A stretch of 64,000 nt of DNA from Flavobacteriaceae bacterium UBA3339. GTDB taxonomy: Bacteria; Bacteroidota; Bacteroidia; Flavobacteriales; Flavobacteriaceae. Position 1 is the stretch's first letter, and every line of letters starts with the position of its first letter. The notes under the pieces were generated by a model, which did not search any database, had not been told where the DNA came from, and saw only the letters and a list, made by a program, of their open reading frames with translations. The DNA lies in contig DERN01000003.1 of the NCBI GenBank assembly GCA_002360925.1, forward strand, positions 319,175 through 383,174, written 5' to 3'. The position numbers were made by a program, and so were the translations under genes. This document shows, in pieces, positions 6,833 to 15,800 of the stretch.

Positions 6833-9037
6833 ATGATTCCTAAAGTAATCCAAGAAATTATCGATTTGGGCGATGGAAGAACCATCCAGATCGAAACAGG
6901 TAAATTAGCCAAGCAAGCAGACGGCTCAGTAGTAGTACGCTCTGGAAACTGTATGATTTTAGCAACAGCAGTTTCAGCAAAAACTGCAAATCCGGGAGTA
7001 GATTTTCTACCATTAACTGTAGATTATAGAGAAAAATTCTCTGCTGCAGGTCGTTTCCCGGGAGGTTTCTTTAAAAGAGAAGCGCGTCCAAGCGACCAAG
7101 AAATCTTAACAATGCGTTTAGTAGACCGTTGTCTTCGTCCACTTTTCCCGGACGATTATCATGCGGAAACTCAAATCATGTTGCAATTAATGTCATTCGA
7201 TGAAAACGTAATGCCTGATGCAATGGCTGGTTTAGCTGCATCTGCTGCATTAGCAGTTTCTGACATTCCGTTCTACAACTTAATTTCTGAAGTACGCGTT
7301 GGTCGTGTAAACGGACAATTAATCATCAACCCAACAAAAAAACAATTAGACGAATCTGATTTAGATATGATGATCGGAGCTTCTAAAGATTCTGTTTGTA
7401 TGGTTGAAGGTGAAATGAAAGAAATTTCGGAAAAAGAAATGGTTGATGCCATTAAATTTGCTCACGAAGCGATCATTAAACAAATCGAAGCACAAGAAAA
7501 ACTTCGCGCTGCTTTAAATTTAGGTTATCGCGAATACGAGCCTGAAGAAAATGATGAAACTTTACAAGCAGAAATTCATTCTTTTACATACGATAAATTT
7601 TACGCGATTGCTGCTGAAGCAAGTGCTAAACACGAGCGCAGTGATAAATTTGCAGCTTTAAAAGAAGAGTTATTAGCTACTTTTTCTGAAGAAACAATTG
7701 AAGGAAAGAAAGATTTAATTTCGAAATATTTCTCTAAAACTCAAAAAGAAGCAGTTCGTAATTTAGTTTTAGATCAAGGTTTACGTTTAGACGGTCGTAA
7801 AACAACTGAAATCCGTAACATTTGGAGCGAAGTAGATTATTTACCATCGGCACACGGATCTTCTGTGTTTACTCGTGGTGAAACACAAGCTTTAGCTACT
7901 GTAACTTTAGGAACATCGCGCGAAGCAAACGTAATTGATTTACCAAGCGAACAAGGCGAAGAGCGTTTCTATTTACACTACAATTTCCCTCCTTTCTCAA
8001 CTGGTGAAGCAAAACCATTACGCGGAGTTTCTCGTCGCGAGGTTGGTCACGGAAACTTAGCGCAACGTGCATTAAAAAACATGATTCCTGCCGAGTGTCC
8101 TTATACAATTCGTTTAGTTTCTGACGTTTTAGAATCGAACGGATCTTCATCAATGGCAACTGTTTGTGCCGGAACATTAGCTTTAATGGATGCTGGTATT
8201 CAAATTGAAAAACCTGTTTCTGGAATCGCAATGGGATTAATTACAGACGGAAATCGTTTTGCTGTTTTATCTGATATTTTAGGAGACGAAGATCATTTAG
8301 GTGATATGGATTTTAAAGTTACAGGTACAAAAGACGGAATTACGGCTTGCCAAATGGATATTAAAATTGACGGATTGCGTTACGATATCATGGAACAAGC
8401 TTTAAACCAAGCGCACGAAGGTCGTATGCACATTTTAGGAAAATTAATTGAAACAATTGCAACTCCTAATACAAATGTAAAAGCACACGCTCCTAAGATT
8501 ATTAAATTCGAAATTCCTAAAGAATTTATTGGTGCTGTTATTGGACCAGGCGGTAAAAACATTCAAAATCTTCAAGCTGATACCGAAACAACAATCGTTA
8601 TTAACGAAGAAGGTGATTTCGGAATTATCGAGATTTTAGGTGTTTCGCAAGAAGGAATGGACAAAGCAATTGCTTCGATCAAAAACCAAACATTTACTCC
8701 GGTTGAAGGACAAACTTATAAAGTAAAAGTTACCAAAATGTTAGAATTTGGTGCAGTTGTAGAATTTGTTCCTGGAAAAGATTCTTTACTTCACGTTTCT
8801 GAATTCGATTGGAAACGCATAGAAAACCCTTCGGACGTTTTAAAAGAAGGAGATGTTTTAGATGTAAAATACTTAGGTTTAGATCCAAAAACAAAAAAAC
8901 CAAAAGTATCGCGTAAAGCATTGCTACCTCGCCCTCCGAAACCGGAAGGAAAGCCTGAAAACAAAGGAGAAGGTAAACCAGAAAACAAAAACAGAGAAGC
9001 AAAACCATCTAACGACAAAAAAGAAGGAAACAACTAA
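6833..9037 (+). CDS. pnp: Polyribonucleotide nucleotidyltransferase (PNPase)
   Basis: The phosphorolytic 3'-5' exoribonuclease of mRNA turnover, 734 residues. Two RNase PH-like domains are separated by an alpha-helical linker. The second begins near residue 325 (LDGRKTTEIR) and contains the catalytic region with SNGSSSMATVC. These are followed by a KH domain with the GPGG loop at residues 571-574, an S1 RNA-binding domain (about 625-695), and a Lys/Glu/Asn-rich tail. The frame is open back to 6704, but that part overlaps the rpsO terminator. ATG 6833 begins the canonical MIPKVIQEI, so I used it. It has its own terminator at 9057. Confidence 0.97.
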   Translation: MIPKVIQEIIDLGDGRTIQIETGKLAKQADGSVVVRSGNCMILATAVSAKTANPGVDFLPLTVDYREKFSAAGRFPGGFFKREARPSDQEILTMRLVDRCLRPLFPDDYHAETQIMLQLMSFDENVMPDAMAGLAASAALAVSDIPFYNLISEVRVGRVNGQLIINPTKKQLDESDLDMMIGASKDSVCMVEGEMKEISEKEMVDAIKFAHEAIIKQIEAQEKLRAALNLGYREYEPEENDETLQAEIHSFTYDKFYAIAAEASAKHERSDKFAALKEELLATFSEETIEGKKDLISKYFSKTQKEAVRNLVLDQGLRLDGRKTTEIRNIWSEVDYLPSAHGSSVFTRGETQALATVTLGTSREANVIDLPSEQGEERFYLHYNFPPFSTGEAKPLRGVSRREVGHGNLAQRALKNMIPAECPYTIRLVSDVLESNGSSSMATVCAGTLALMDAGIQIEKPVSGIAMGLITDGNRFAVLSDILGDEDHLGDMDFKVTGTKDGITACQMDIKIDGLRYDIMEQALNQAHEGRMHILGKLIETIATPNTNVKAHAPKIIKFEIPKEFIGAVIGPGGKNIQNLQADTETTIVINEEGDFGIIEILGVSQEGMDKAIASIKNQTFTPVEGQTYKVKVTKMLEFGAVVEFVPGKDSLLHVSEFDWKRIENPSDVLKEGDVLDVKYLGLDPKTKKPKVSRKALLPRPPKPEGKPENKGEGKPENKNREAKPSNDKKEGNN

Positions 9038-9056
9038 TCTTTGTTAATTATATTTT

Positions 9057-9085
9057 AAACCGATGAGCAAACCTCATCGGTTTTT
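9057..9085 (+). terminator. Terminator of pnp
   Basis: An 11-bp stem (AAACCGATGAG with CTCATCGGTTT) and a T run, 19 bases after the pnp stop codon. Confidence 0.92.
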
Positions 9086-9110
9086 ATATTTTTGAAGCAA
9101 ATCAATTAAA

Positions 9111-9971
9111 ATGAAAAAACTTATTCTATTTTGCTTCTTTATAGCAATTACAAATGTTGTTCACGCACAAAAAGTCACGATTCAGGTTTCGGATAACGAA
9201 ACAAAAGAAAACATCGAATATGCTAGTATTCTATTTCCAGATCATAAAAAGAGTTTTGTAGCTAACGAAAAAGGAATCTTTATTGTAGATGTTAATAAAT
9301 ATAAACTTCCGTTAAAAGTAATTATTGAACAATTTGGTTTCGAAAAGAAAGAAATCACACTACAAAATAACACAAACGTTTATAATATTTTCCTTGAATC
9401 AACTTCAGAATTGTTACAAGAAATCATCATTCCACCTGCAAACGCCAAAATAAAAGAACGTATTTATGGAAGGACTAATGAAGGCTCGGGAAAAATTGTT
9501 GGTTCTTCCAGAAATTATGATGAAAACAATCGTTTTTCAGGATTAGAATTCGGATTGGTTTTAAATACTAATAACAAACTAAAAAAGGTTAAGAAAATTC
9601 ATTGGCACATTAACGATGCAGATTTTAAAAAAGCCGTTTTTGGATTACAATTCTATGAAGTTGAAAATGGGAAACCCACGAAAAAAATTCCTCATACAGA
9701 GATTAATTTTACAATAAAAGGCAAAAAAAATGGTTGGAATATTGTTAATGTGGAAGATTTAGACATATACATAGACGGTCATAAAAAAATTGCAGCTGTA
9801 TTAAAAACACAACAACTAGAATTTTATCCTAATAAGAAAGAGGCTAGTCTTTCTTTAAATATTGGAGTTGCAGTCGGGAATGTTCTAGTTGGTCGAGATT
9901 CACAATACGAAGAATGGGAAAAAATCCCAATGAATTACCCATTTTACATCACAGTAGATTCTTACGAATAA
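9111..9971 (+). CDS. Secreted carboxypeptidase-like regulatory domain protein, paralogue A
   Basis: A 286-residue exported protein of unknown function. A signal peptide ending near VVHAQ is followed by a carboxypeptidase-like regulatory (Ig-like) domain at about residues 22-105, with ENIEYASILF and the family's GIF turn. A second, unrecognised beta-rich domain runs to the end (KKIHWHI, PFYITVDSYE). It resembles surface proteins adjacent to TonB receptors but has no barrel. The next gene is a tandem paralogue. The two are about 89% identical in the first domain and about 45% in the second by eye. Confidence 0.8.
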   Translation: MKKLILFCFFIAITNVVHAQKVTIQVSDNETKENIEYASILFPDHKKSFVANEKGIFIVDVNKYKLPLKVIIEQFGFEKKEITLQNNTNVYNIFLESTSELLQEIIIPPANAKIKERIYGRTNEGSGKIVGSSRNYDENNRFSGLEFGLVLNTNNKLKKVKKIHWHINDADFKKAVFGLQFYEVENGKPTKKIPHTEINFTIKGKKNGWNIVNVEDLDIYIDGHKKIAAVLKTQQLEFYPNKKEASLSLNIGVAVGNVLVGRDSQYEEWEKIPMNYPFYITVDSYE

Positions 9972-10013
9972 AATCTTATTTTCTGTAAGAATTAAACCAA
10001 ACTCTAACTTCTT

Positions 10014-10865
10014 ATGAAAAATCTTATTCTTTTTTACTTATTCATAGCTCTTACAAATGTTGTTCACGCACAAAAAATCACGATTCAGGTCTTGGATAAC
10101 GAAACAAAAGAAAACATCGAATATGCTAGCATTCTGTTTCTAGATCATAAAAAGAGTTTTATAACTAACGAAAAAGGAATTTTTATTTTAGATGCTAACA
10201 AATATAAACTTCCACTAAAAGTAATTATTGAGCAATTTGGTTTCGAAAAGAAAGAAATTACACTACAAAATAACACAAATGTTTACAATATTTTTCTTGA
10301 ACCAACTTCAGAATTGTTACAAGAAATAATCATTCCACCAGCAAATGCAAAAATAAAAGAACGCACTTTTGGAAGAACAAGCGAAGGATCGGGAATAATG
10401 TCAGGTGAAGATTCAACACATAGCTCTAACACTAGCTATGAATTTGGAATGGTTATCAACACAAGAGAGAAATTCATTAAAATTAAAAAGATACATTGGC
10501 ATTTAGAAGGCTTTACTTTTAAACGTGGTTTCTTTTCTGTTTACTTCTATGAAGTAAAAAATGGTAAACCATATAAAAGAATACCTCATCAAAACATTAA
10601 TTTCATTTTATCTCATAAAACGAGAGGCTGGAATGTTATCAACATTAAAGAAATGGACTTGTACATAAGCGGTTATAAAAAAATTGCTGTAATAATCAAA
10701 CAACAGAAAATAGAATTCCAAGAAGGTAAAAAGGAAGGTTCTTTTTTTCAGAACATAGGTTTAACTACCGGAAGTACTTTTTTTACAAGAACTTCTTCTG
10801 ATGATGAATGGTTGGCTTTACCAGCCAGTATTCCTTTATACATCACCGTAGATTCTTACGAATAA
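10014..10865 (+). CDS. Secreted carboxypeptidase-like regulatory domain protein, paralogue B
   Basis: A tandem duplicate of the preceding gene, 283 residues with the same layout: signal peptide to about residue 20, regulatory Ig-like domain, then a diverged C-terminal domain. Both proteins end in the same YITVDSYE octapeptide. There are 42 bases between the genes and no terminator, so they are probably co-transcribed. The strong contrast in conservation between the two halves suggests either recent gene conversion of the 5' half or diversifying change of the C-terminal domain. No function can be assigned. Confidence 0.8.
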   Translation: MKNLILFYLFIALTNVVHAQKITIQVLDNETKENIEYASILFLDHKKSFITNEKGIFILDANKYKLPLKVIIEQFGFEKKEITLQNNTNVYNIFLEPTSELLQEIIIPPANAKIKERTFGRTSEGSGIMSGEDSTHSSNTSYEFGMVINTREKFIKIKKIHWHLEGFTFKRGFFSVYFYEVKNGKPYKRIPHQNINFILSHKTRGWNVINIKEMDLYISGYKKIAVIIKQQKIEFQEGKKEGSFFQNIGLTTGSTFFTRTSSDDEWLALPASIPLYITVDSYE

Positions 10866-10929
10866 AAAAGTTTTTACAATTTAGTGTAACATTTTGCAAC
10901 TTCGTACGTATAACTATAAGTAAACAATT

Positions 10930-10937
10930 AAGGAGGT
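10930..10937 (+). promoter_or_regulatory. Strong Shine-Dalgarno sequence before rpoD
   Basis: AAGGAGGT is a full complement to the 16S rRNA 3' end, ending 11-12 bases before the ATG at 10949. The other start regions I checked (rpsO, pnp, tsf, rpsB) have no such element, as expected for Bacteroidota. Confidence 0.8.
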
Positions 10938-10948
10938 TTATTTAGAAC

Positions 10949-11812
10949 ATGAGACAACTTAAAATTACCAAACAGGTAACCAATCGTGAAACGGCATCGT
11001 TAGACAAATATTTACAAGAAATTGGTAAAGTAGACTTGATCACTGCCGATGAAGAAGTAGAATTAGCACAACGTATTAAAGCAGGTGACCAACGTGCACT
11101 TGAGAAATTAACAAAAGCTAATTTACGTTTCGTAGTTTCGGTAGCGAAACAATACCAAAATCAAGGTTTAACATTACCCGATTTAATTAACGAAGGAAAC
11201 TTAGGATTAATCAAAGCCGCACAACGTTTTGATGAAACACGTGGTTTTAAATTCATTTCGTACGCTGTTTGGTGGATTCGTCAATCTATTTTATCAGCGT
11301 TGGCAGAACAATCACGTATCGTTCGTTTACCATTAAACAAAATTGGTTCTATCAACAAAATCAACAAAATGTATGCGTTGTTAGAGCAATCAAACGAGCG
11401 CCCGCCTTCTGCAGAAGAAATCGCGAAAGAATTAGACATGACGGTTAATGACGTAAAAGAATCGATGAAAAATTCGGGACGTCATTTATCAATGGACGCA
11501 CCATTAGTAGAAGGAGAAGATTCTAACTTATACGACGTATTACGTTCGGGCGAATCACCAAATCCTGATCGTGAATTAATACACGAATCGTTACGTACAG
11601 AAATAGAACGTGCATTAGAAACTTTAACTCCGCGCGAAGCAGATGTTGTTCGTTTGTATTTTGGTTTAGGAGATCAACATCCGATGACATTAGAAGAAAT
11701 TGGCGAAACATTTGATTTAACACGCGAACGTGTACGCCAAATCAAAGAAAAAGCAATTCGCAGATTAAAACATACTTCGAGAAGTAAAATCTTGAAAACG
11801 TATTTAGGATAA
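10949..11812 (+). CDS. rpoD: Primary RNA polymerase sigma factor RpoD (sigma-A)
   Basis: The housekeeping sigma factor, 287 residues, the short form usual in Bacteroidota, which lacks most of region 1.1. Region 1.2 is seen in DKYLQEIGKVDLIT. Region 2 contains NLRFVVSVAKQY, GNLGLIKAA and the -7 recognition helix around FISYAVWWIRQSI (about residues 100-113). Region 4.2, near the C-terminus, has LEEIGETFDLTRERVRQI, the helix-turn-helix for the -33 element. ATG 10949 is supported by a strong Shine-Dalgarno, which is exceptional in this genome. A terminator follows at 11841. Confidence 0.97.
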   Translation: MRQLKITKQVTNRETASLDKYLQEIGKVDLITADEEVELAQRIKAGDQRALEKLTKANLRFVVSVAKQYQNQGLTLPDLINEGNLGLIKAAQRFDETRGFKFISYAVWWIRQSILSALAEQSRIVRLPLNKIGSINKINKMYALLEQSNERPPSAEEIAKELDMTVNDVKESMKNSGRHLSMDAPLVEGEDSNLYDVLRSGESPNPDRELIHESLRTEIERALETLTPREADVVRLYFGLGDQHPMTLEEIGETFDLTRERVRQIKEKAIRRLKHTSRSKILKTYLG

Positions 11813-11840
11813 AAAAGATAAACTTTTTATAATGATTATG

Positions 11841-11870
11841 AACTCGTTAGAATATTCTAACGAGTTTTTT
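11841..11870 (+). terminator. Terminator of rpoD
   Basis: A near-perfect palindrome (AACTCGTTAGAA with TTCTAACGAGTT) followed by T6, 28 bases after the rpoD stop. Confidence 0.9.
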
Positions 11871-11928
11871 ATTTTTGTATGTAACAAATCAAAATCTTTT
11901 CTACTAACCTTTTAGTAAAACACGGCAA

Positions 11929-12432
11929 TTGAAAGCAACCGAAAGAGAATTTTTAGATCTTATGCAAAAACATAAGGGAATTTTATATAAAATTTCCCGA
12001 ATGTATTTTGACCATTTGAATGATCAAGAAGATCTCATTCAGGAGATGACGTATCAATTGTGGAAATCGTATCAAAACTTCAACGGAAACAGTCAATTTT
12101 CAACCTGGATGTATCGCGTCTGCTTAAATACAGCACTAACATTCTTCAAAAAGGAAGATAAAAAACAAGATAAATACGAACTTCAGGAAAATTATGACCG
12201 AATCGATGATGACAACAGCGCACACAAAGAAGAACAATTAAAGTATTTTTACGACGCTGTTCAGGAATTAAATAAAGTTGAAAAAGCTTTAATCTTTTTG
12301 TTTTTAGAAGGAATGAGCCACAAAGAAATTGCCGACAACCTAGGGATTAGCGAAGTAAACGCCCGAGTGAAATTAAACAGGACAAAAGAGAAATTACAAA
12401 CCATCATAAAAAAGAACGGATATGAATTTTGA
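11929..12432 (+). CDS. ECF-type sigma-70 family sigma factor
   Basis: An extracytoplasmic-function sigma factor of 167 residues. Region 2 is visible as YFDHLNDQEDLIQEMTYQLW and SQFSTWMYRVCLNTAL. Region 4 is visible as KALIFLFLEGMSHKEIADNLGISEVNARVKLNR, split by a charged linker. The start is TTG at 11929; this gives the usual distance to region 2, whereas the first ATG would remove the initial helix. The next gene overlaps by 11 bases and encodes a membrane protein that may be its regulator. The stimulus and regulon are unknown. Confidence 0.9.
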   Translation: MKATEREFLDLMQKHKGILYKISRMYFDHLNDQEDLIQEMTYQLWKSYQNFNGNSQFSTWMYRVCLNTALTFFKKEDKKQDKYELQENYDRIDDDNSAHKEEQLKYFYDAVQELNKVEKALIFLFLEGMSHKEIADNLGISEVNARVKLNRTKEKLQTIIKKNGYEF

Positions 12433-13030
12433 TGAGTTGCAAAAACAGTGGAACACACAACCCGAACAGGATGTTAAATTAACAGACGACTTGCATAAAT
12501 TAAAGGAAGCAAATTTACCGATAGACAAAGTAAGAAAGACTATGAAGAAAGATTTCTTTTTTCAATTGACTTCTATTCCCCTTCTATTAACATTTCCTTA
12601 CTTTTCGTCTATACCTTCAGAAAAAGAACCTATTCTGTGGTGGATAATTTTATGTATATGTGTCACAATTTTAATTCCGATGATGTATTTATTTCGATTT
12701 TATAAAAAATCGTACAAAATGGAGTATTCGTCTTTAAAAAACATCAATTGGTTTTACTATAATTATAAATTCAGCATTGATCTTTTTAAGATTTATTCTT
12801 ATATCATTTTAACGCTTATGGTTATGTTTTTAGGTGTCCTATTTTTAGGAAATGTAGAACCTGAAAAGCTAGCCCAAATACAAACAAGTTCAACATTTTA
12901 CATTACAATCGTAATTTTATTAGCAGTTTATGTAGGCGTTTGTTTTTTATTTTTAACATTATGGATTAATCTTTTGTATAAAAAACCATTGATGCAATTG
13001 AAAGAAATTTTAGATGAATTAGAAAGTTAA
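12422..13030 (+). CDS. Hypothetical membrane protein, possible anti-sigma partner
   Basis: A 202-residue protein. The soluble N-terminal part (about 50 residues, FDELQKQWNTQPEQD) is followed by four predicted transmembrane segments in two pairs (about residues 50-67, 72-96, 125-147 and 158-182). The start codon lies inside the 3' end of the sigma gene, which indicates translational coupling. A cytoplasmic N-terminus followed by membrane helices fits an anti-sigma factor, but I see no recognised anti-sigma domain, so the role is inferred from position alone. The gene ends at a bidirectional terminator. Confidence 0.8.
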   Translation: MNFDELQKQWNTQPEQDVKLTDDLHKLKEANLPIDKVRKTMKKDFFFQLTSIPLLLTFPYFSSIPSEKEPILWWIILCICVTILIPMMYLFRFYKKSYKMEYSSLKNINWFYYNYKFSIDLFKIYSYIILTLMVMFLGVLFLGNVEPEKLAQIQTSSTFYITIVILLAVYVGVCFLFLTLWINLLYKKPLMQLKEILDELES

Positions 13031-13058
13031 AAAGCAACTCAATTGAGTTGCTTTTTTT
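13029..13058. terminator. Bidirectional terminator
   Basis: AAAGCAACTC with GAGTTGCTTT, flanked by A and T tracts, lies between two convergent genes. The minus-strand WG-repeat gene stops inside its T tract. Confidence 0.9.
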
Positions 13059-14316
13059 ATCCTTGTATCTGAAAAATGCGATCATCTTCTGTTAGTTGAA
13101 AAAGTATTTTTTTGGTCTTTATATCAATTAAATATTTATAACCATTTTTGGTTGCGATAGCTTTATTTCCAAAACAGTGTTCGATTTCTTCGTATTCTGG
13201 CTCTACTACAAACTCTCCTTTTTTATTGATTAAAGAAGCTCGGAATGAAGTGAATCGACCTGTTGTTGTAAAGTTTCCTTTGTAAAATTTAGCATATCCG
13301 TTTATAAAACCAGTCATTGTACCAACAAAATTAAAATCGATTATTGTATTTCCATTTTCGTCAATAAAACCCCATTTATCGTTTTTAACTACTGCGGCTA
13401 ATCCTTCCGAAAAACTTTCTGCTTCATCGTAAATCAAATCAATTACAACATTACCTTTTTCATCTACAAAACCGTGTTTTTTATTTTTCGAAACAACGAA
13501 TCGATTGGTGTTTTTATTCGATAAAATCTTATCATATTCAAAAGGAAGAATTGTTTGGAGTTTTGCATCTAACATGCCGTATTTATTCTCTTTTTGAACA
13601 ATAAAAACTTGATGTTTTTCATTAAAATCAATTCGATCATAAATAGCCGGAAGCTCGACTTTACCTTTAACGCTCATCAATCCTACAAAATAATCATTCC
13701 TTTCATTTGTATAAAAAAGAGTATATTTTTCGGAAAGAATTGAACTAAATCGAAAAGAAAGATTCTGAATCTTCTTCATCTTTTTATCTACAAAATAGTG
13801 ATGATCATCAATTTTAGCATCGAAAACTTTTTTCGAAATTGGCGATAACCAATAAGGACTATCTTTAACAACGAACTTTCCTTTTTGATCGATAATCCCA
13901 AATTTTCCGTCAACAGTTTCATACGAATATCCTTTAAAAGGCGACGAAAAATAATTTAATGATTTATAGACAATCGGAATGATCACTTTTTGATTTCTAT
14001 CCAAAACGCCACTTAAATCATTTTGATTGACTTCGAAATTACCATCTCCAAAAGAAATATAATCATACTTAAACGGAATAATCGTATCGAAATTTTCGTC
14101 TAAAACACCATATTTATCTTCAGAATTTTTTACAGCTATATAATTCTGATCTTCGGAAAACGAAATGTACTGAGCATTTGCAGGCAACAAAATTGTTCCT
14201 ATAGAATCTACAATTCCTTTTCCAGATTCGCGTTCAAACAAAAAACGATATTTAAAGCTTTGCGCAGAAATACTATTTACCAACAACAAGGCAAACAGAA
14301 TAAATAGTTTTTTCAT
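13057..14316 (-). CDS. WG-repeat exported protein
   Basis: A 419-residue protein with a signal peptide (MKKLFILFALLLVNSISAQ) and a chain of about eight WG-type repeats. Examples are KYGVLDENFDTIIPFKYD, KYGMLDAKLQTILPFEYD, KHGFVDEKGNVVIDLIYD and KWGFIDENGNTIIDFNF. WG repeats form short beta units and are abundant in Bacteroidota surface and periplasmic proteins, where their ligands are mostly unknown. An in-frame start six codons upstream exists, but the signal peptide begins at 14316. The gene stands alone between terminators. Confidence 0.88.
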   Translation of the reverse strand: MKKLFILFALLLVNSISAQSFKYRFLFERESGKGIVDSIGTILLPANAQYISFSEDQNYIAVKNSEDKYGVLDENFDTIIPFKYDYISFGDGNFEVNQNDLSGVLDRNQKVIIPIVYKSLNYFSSPFKGYSYETVDGKFGIIDQKGKFVVKDSPYWLSPISKKVFDAKIDDHHYFVDKKMKKIQNLSFRFSSILSEKYTLFYTNERNDYFVGLMSVKGKVELPAIYDRIDFNEKHQVFIVQKENKYGMLDAKLQTILPFEYDKILSNKNTNRFVVSKNKKHGFVDEKGNVVIDLIYDEAESFSEGLAAVVKNDKWGFIDENGNTIIDFNFVGTMTGFINGYAKFYKGNFTTTGRFTSFRASLINKKGEFVVEPEYEEIEHCFGNKAIATKNGYKYLIDIKTKKILFQLTEDDRIFQIQG

Positions 14317-14345
14317 ATCAACTTTTTCTAGCATTAAAGGTATAA

Positions 14346-14376
14346 AAAAAGGAACAACCGCTAAGATTGTTCCTTT
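14346..14376 (-). terminator. Terminator of ahcY
   Basis: On the minus strand the stem AAGGAACAA / TTGTTCCTT has a 9-base loop and is followed by a run of T. It lies about 20 bases past the ahcY stop codon. Confidence 0.85.
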
Positions 14377-14396
14377 TAATCTATTTTGTATTCAGA

Positions 14397-15713
14397 TTAA
14401 TATCTGTAATATTCTGGTTTAAACGGACCTTCGACCGTTACACCAATATATTTCGCTTGATCTTCTGATAAAACATCCAACTCAACTCCGATGCGTTGTA
14501 AATGTAAACGCGCTACTTTTTCATCTAAATGTTTTGGCAACGTATACACTTCATTTTTGTAATTCGCACTGTTTTTCCACAATTCGATTTGAGCTAACGT
14601 TTGATTTGTAAACGAGTTCGACATTACAAACGAAGGATGTCCTGTTGCACAGCCTAAATTCACTAAACGTCCTTCGGCTAAGATAATCACATCTTTTCCG
14701 TCTACATTGTAAATATCAACCTGAGGTTTCACTTCTGTTTTGGTAGAACCGTAATTTGAATTTAACCAAGCCATATCGATTTCATTATCGAAATGCCCAA
14801 TGTTACAAACAATCGTTTTGTCTTTCATCGCTTTAAAATGACGATCAACTACAATATCTTTATTTCCGGTAGTTGTAATTACGATATCTGCATTTCCGAT
14901 TACGTTGTCTAATTTTTTCACTTCGTAACCTTCCATCGCAGCTTGCAATGCACAAATTGGATCGATTTCGGTAACAGTAACAATAGAACCAGCTCCGCGG
15001 AACGAAGCAGCTGTACCTTTACCAACATCGCCGTAACCACAAACAACCACACGTTTTCCAGCCAACATTACATCGGTAGCACGGCGAATTGCATCAACAG
15101 CCGATTCTCGACATCCGTATTTATTATCGAATTTAGATTTTGTAACAGAATCGTTCACGTTAATTGCAGGCATTGGCAATGTTCCGTTTGCCATACGTTC
15201 GTATAAACGGTGAACACCTGTTGTAGTTTCTTCCGACAATCCTTTAATTCCGGCAACTAATTCCGGATAACGATCTAAAACCATATTTGTTAAATCTCCT
15301 CCGTCATCTAAAATCATATTTAACGGCTGACGATCTTCTCCAAAGAACAACGTTTGCTCAATACACCAATCAAATTCTTCTTCGTTCATTCCTTTCCAAG
15401 CGTAAACTTGAATTCCAGCATCGGCAATTGCAGCAGCAGCGTGATCTTGCGTAGAAAAAATGTTACAAGAACTCCACGTAACTTCAGCTCCTAAAGCTTT
15501 TAAAGTTTCGATTAAAACTGCAGTCTGAATCGTCATATGCAAACATCCTGCAATACGAGCGCCTTTTAAAGGCTGTTCATTTTTATATTCTTCGCGAAGC
15601 GCCATTAATCCTGGCATTTCTGCTTCGGCTAATTCAATTTCTTTTCTTCCCCAAGCCGCTAAAGAACTATCTTTTACTTTACTGGCAACAAAAGGTATCG
15701 TTTTTGTACTCAT
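14397..15713 (-). CDS. ahcY: Adenosylhomocysteinase
   Basis: The NAD-dependent enzyme that splits S-adenosylhomocysteine to adenosine and homocysteine, completing the activated methyl cycle in the cytoplasm. It has 438 residues, the usual length for the bacterial form. Signatures include HMTIQTAVLIETL near the N-terminus, CNIFSTQDHAAAAI, the Rossmann loop VVCGYGDVGKG, and GHPSFVMSNSFTNQ. The C-terminus EGPFKPEYYRY matches the conserved KPxxYRY end. It is a single-gene unit. No riboswitch is visible in the short upstream region. Confidence 0.97.
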   Translation of the reverse strand: MSTKTIPFVASKVKDSSLAAWGRKEIELAEAEMPGLMALREEYKNEQPLKGARIAGCLHMTIQTAVLIETLKALGAEVTWSSCNIFSTQDHAAAAIADAGIQVYAWKGMNEEEFDWCIEQTLFFGEDRQPLNMILDDGGDLTNMVLDRYPELVAGIKGLSEETTTGVHRLYERMANGTLPMPAINVNDSVTKSKFDNKYGCRESAVDAIRRATDVMLAGKRVVVCGYGDVGKGTAASFRGAGSIVTVTEIDPICALQAAMEGYEVKKLDNVIGNADIVITTTGNKDIVVDRHFKAMKDKTIVCNIGHFDNEIDMAWLNSNYGSTKTEVKPQVDIYNVDGKDVIILAEGRLVNLGCATGHPSFVMSNSFTNQTLAQIELWKNSANYKNEVYTLPKHLDEKVARLHLQRIGVELDVLSEDQAKYIGVTVEGPFKPEYYRY

Positions 15714-15800
15714 GTATTCTGTATATTTGTATGTAAAAACTTTGCAAAGTTAATCATTTCCATTCAATTCCTTGCAAATGAAATCTTAAACCCGAAATTT

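Noticed and set aside
7896..8231. A 111-residue open frame on the minus strand inside pnp
   Set aside because: It is antisense to a highly conserved coding region, has no protein features of its own, and arises from the codon pattern of pnp. Similar antisense frames over ahcY, rpsB, dnaG and the TonB receptors were dropped for the same reason.
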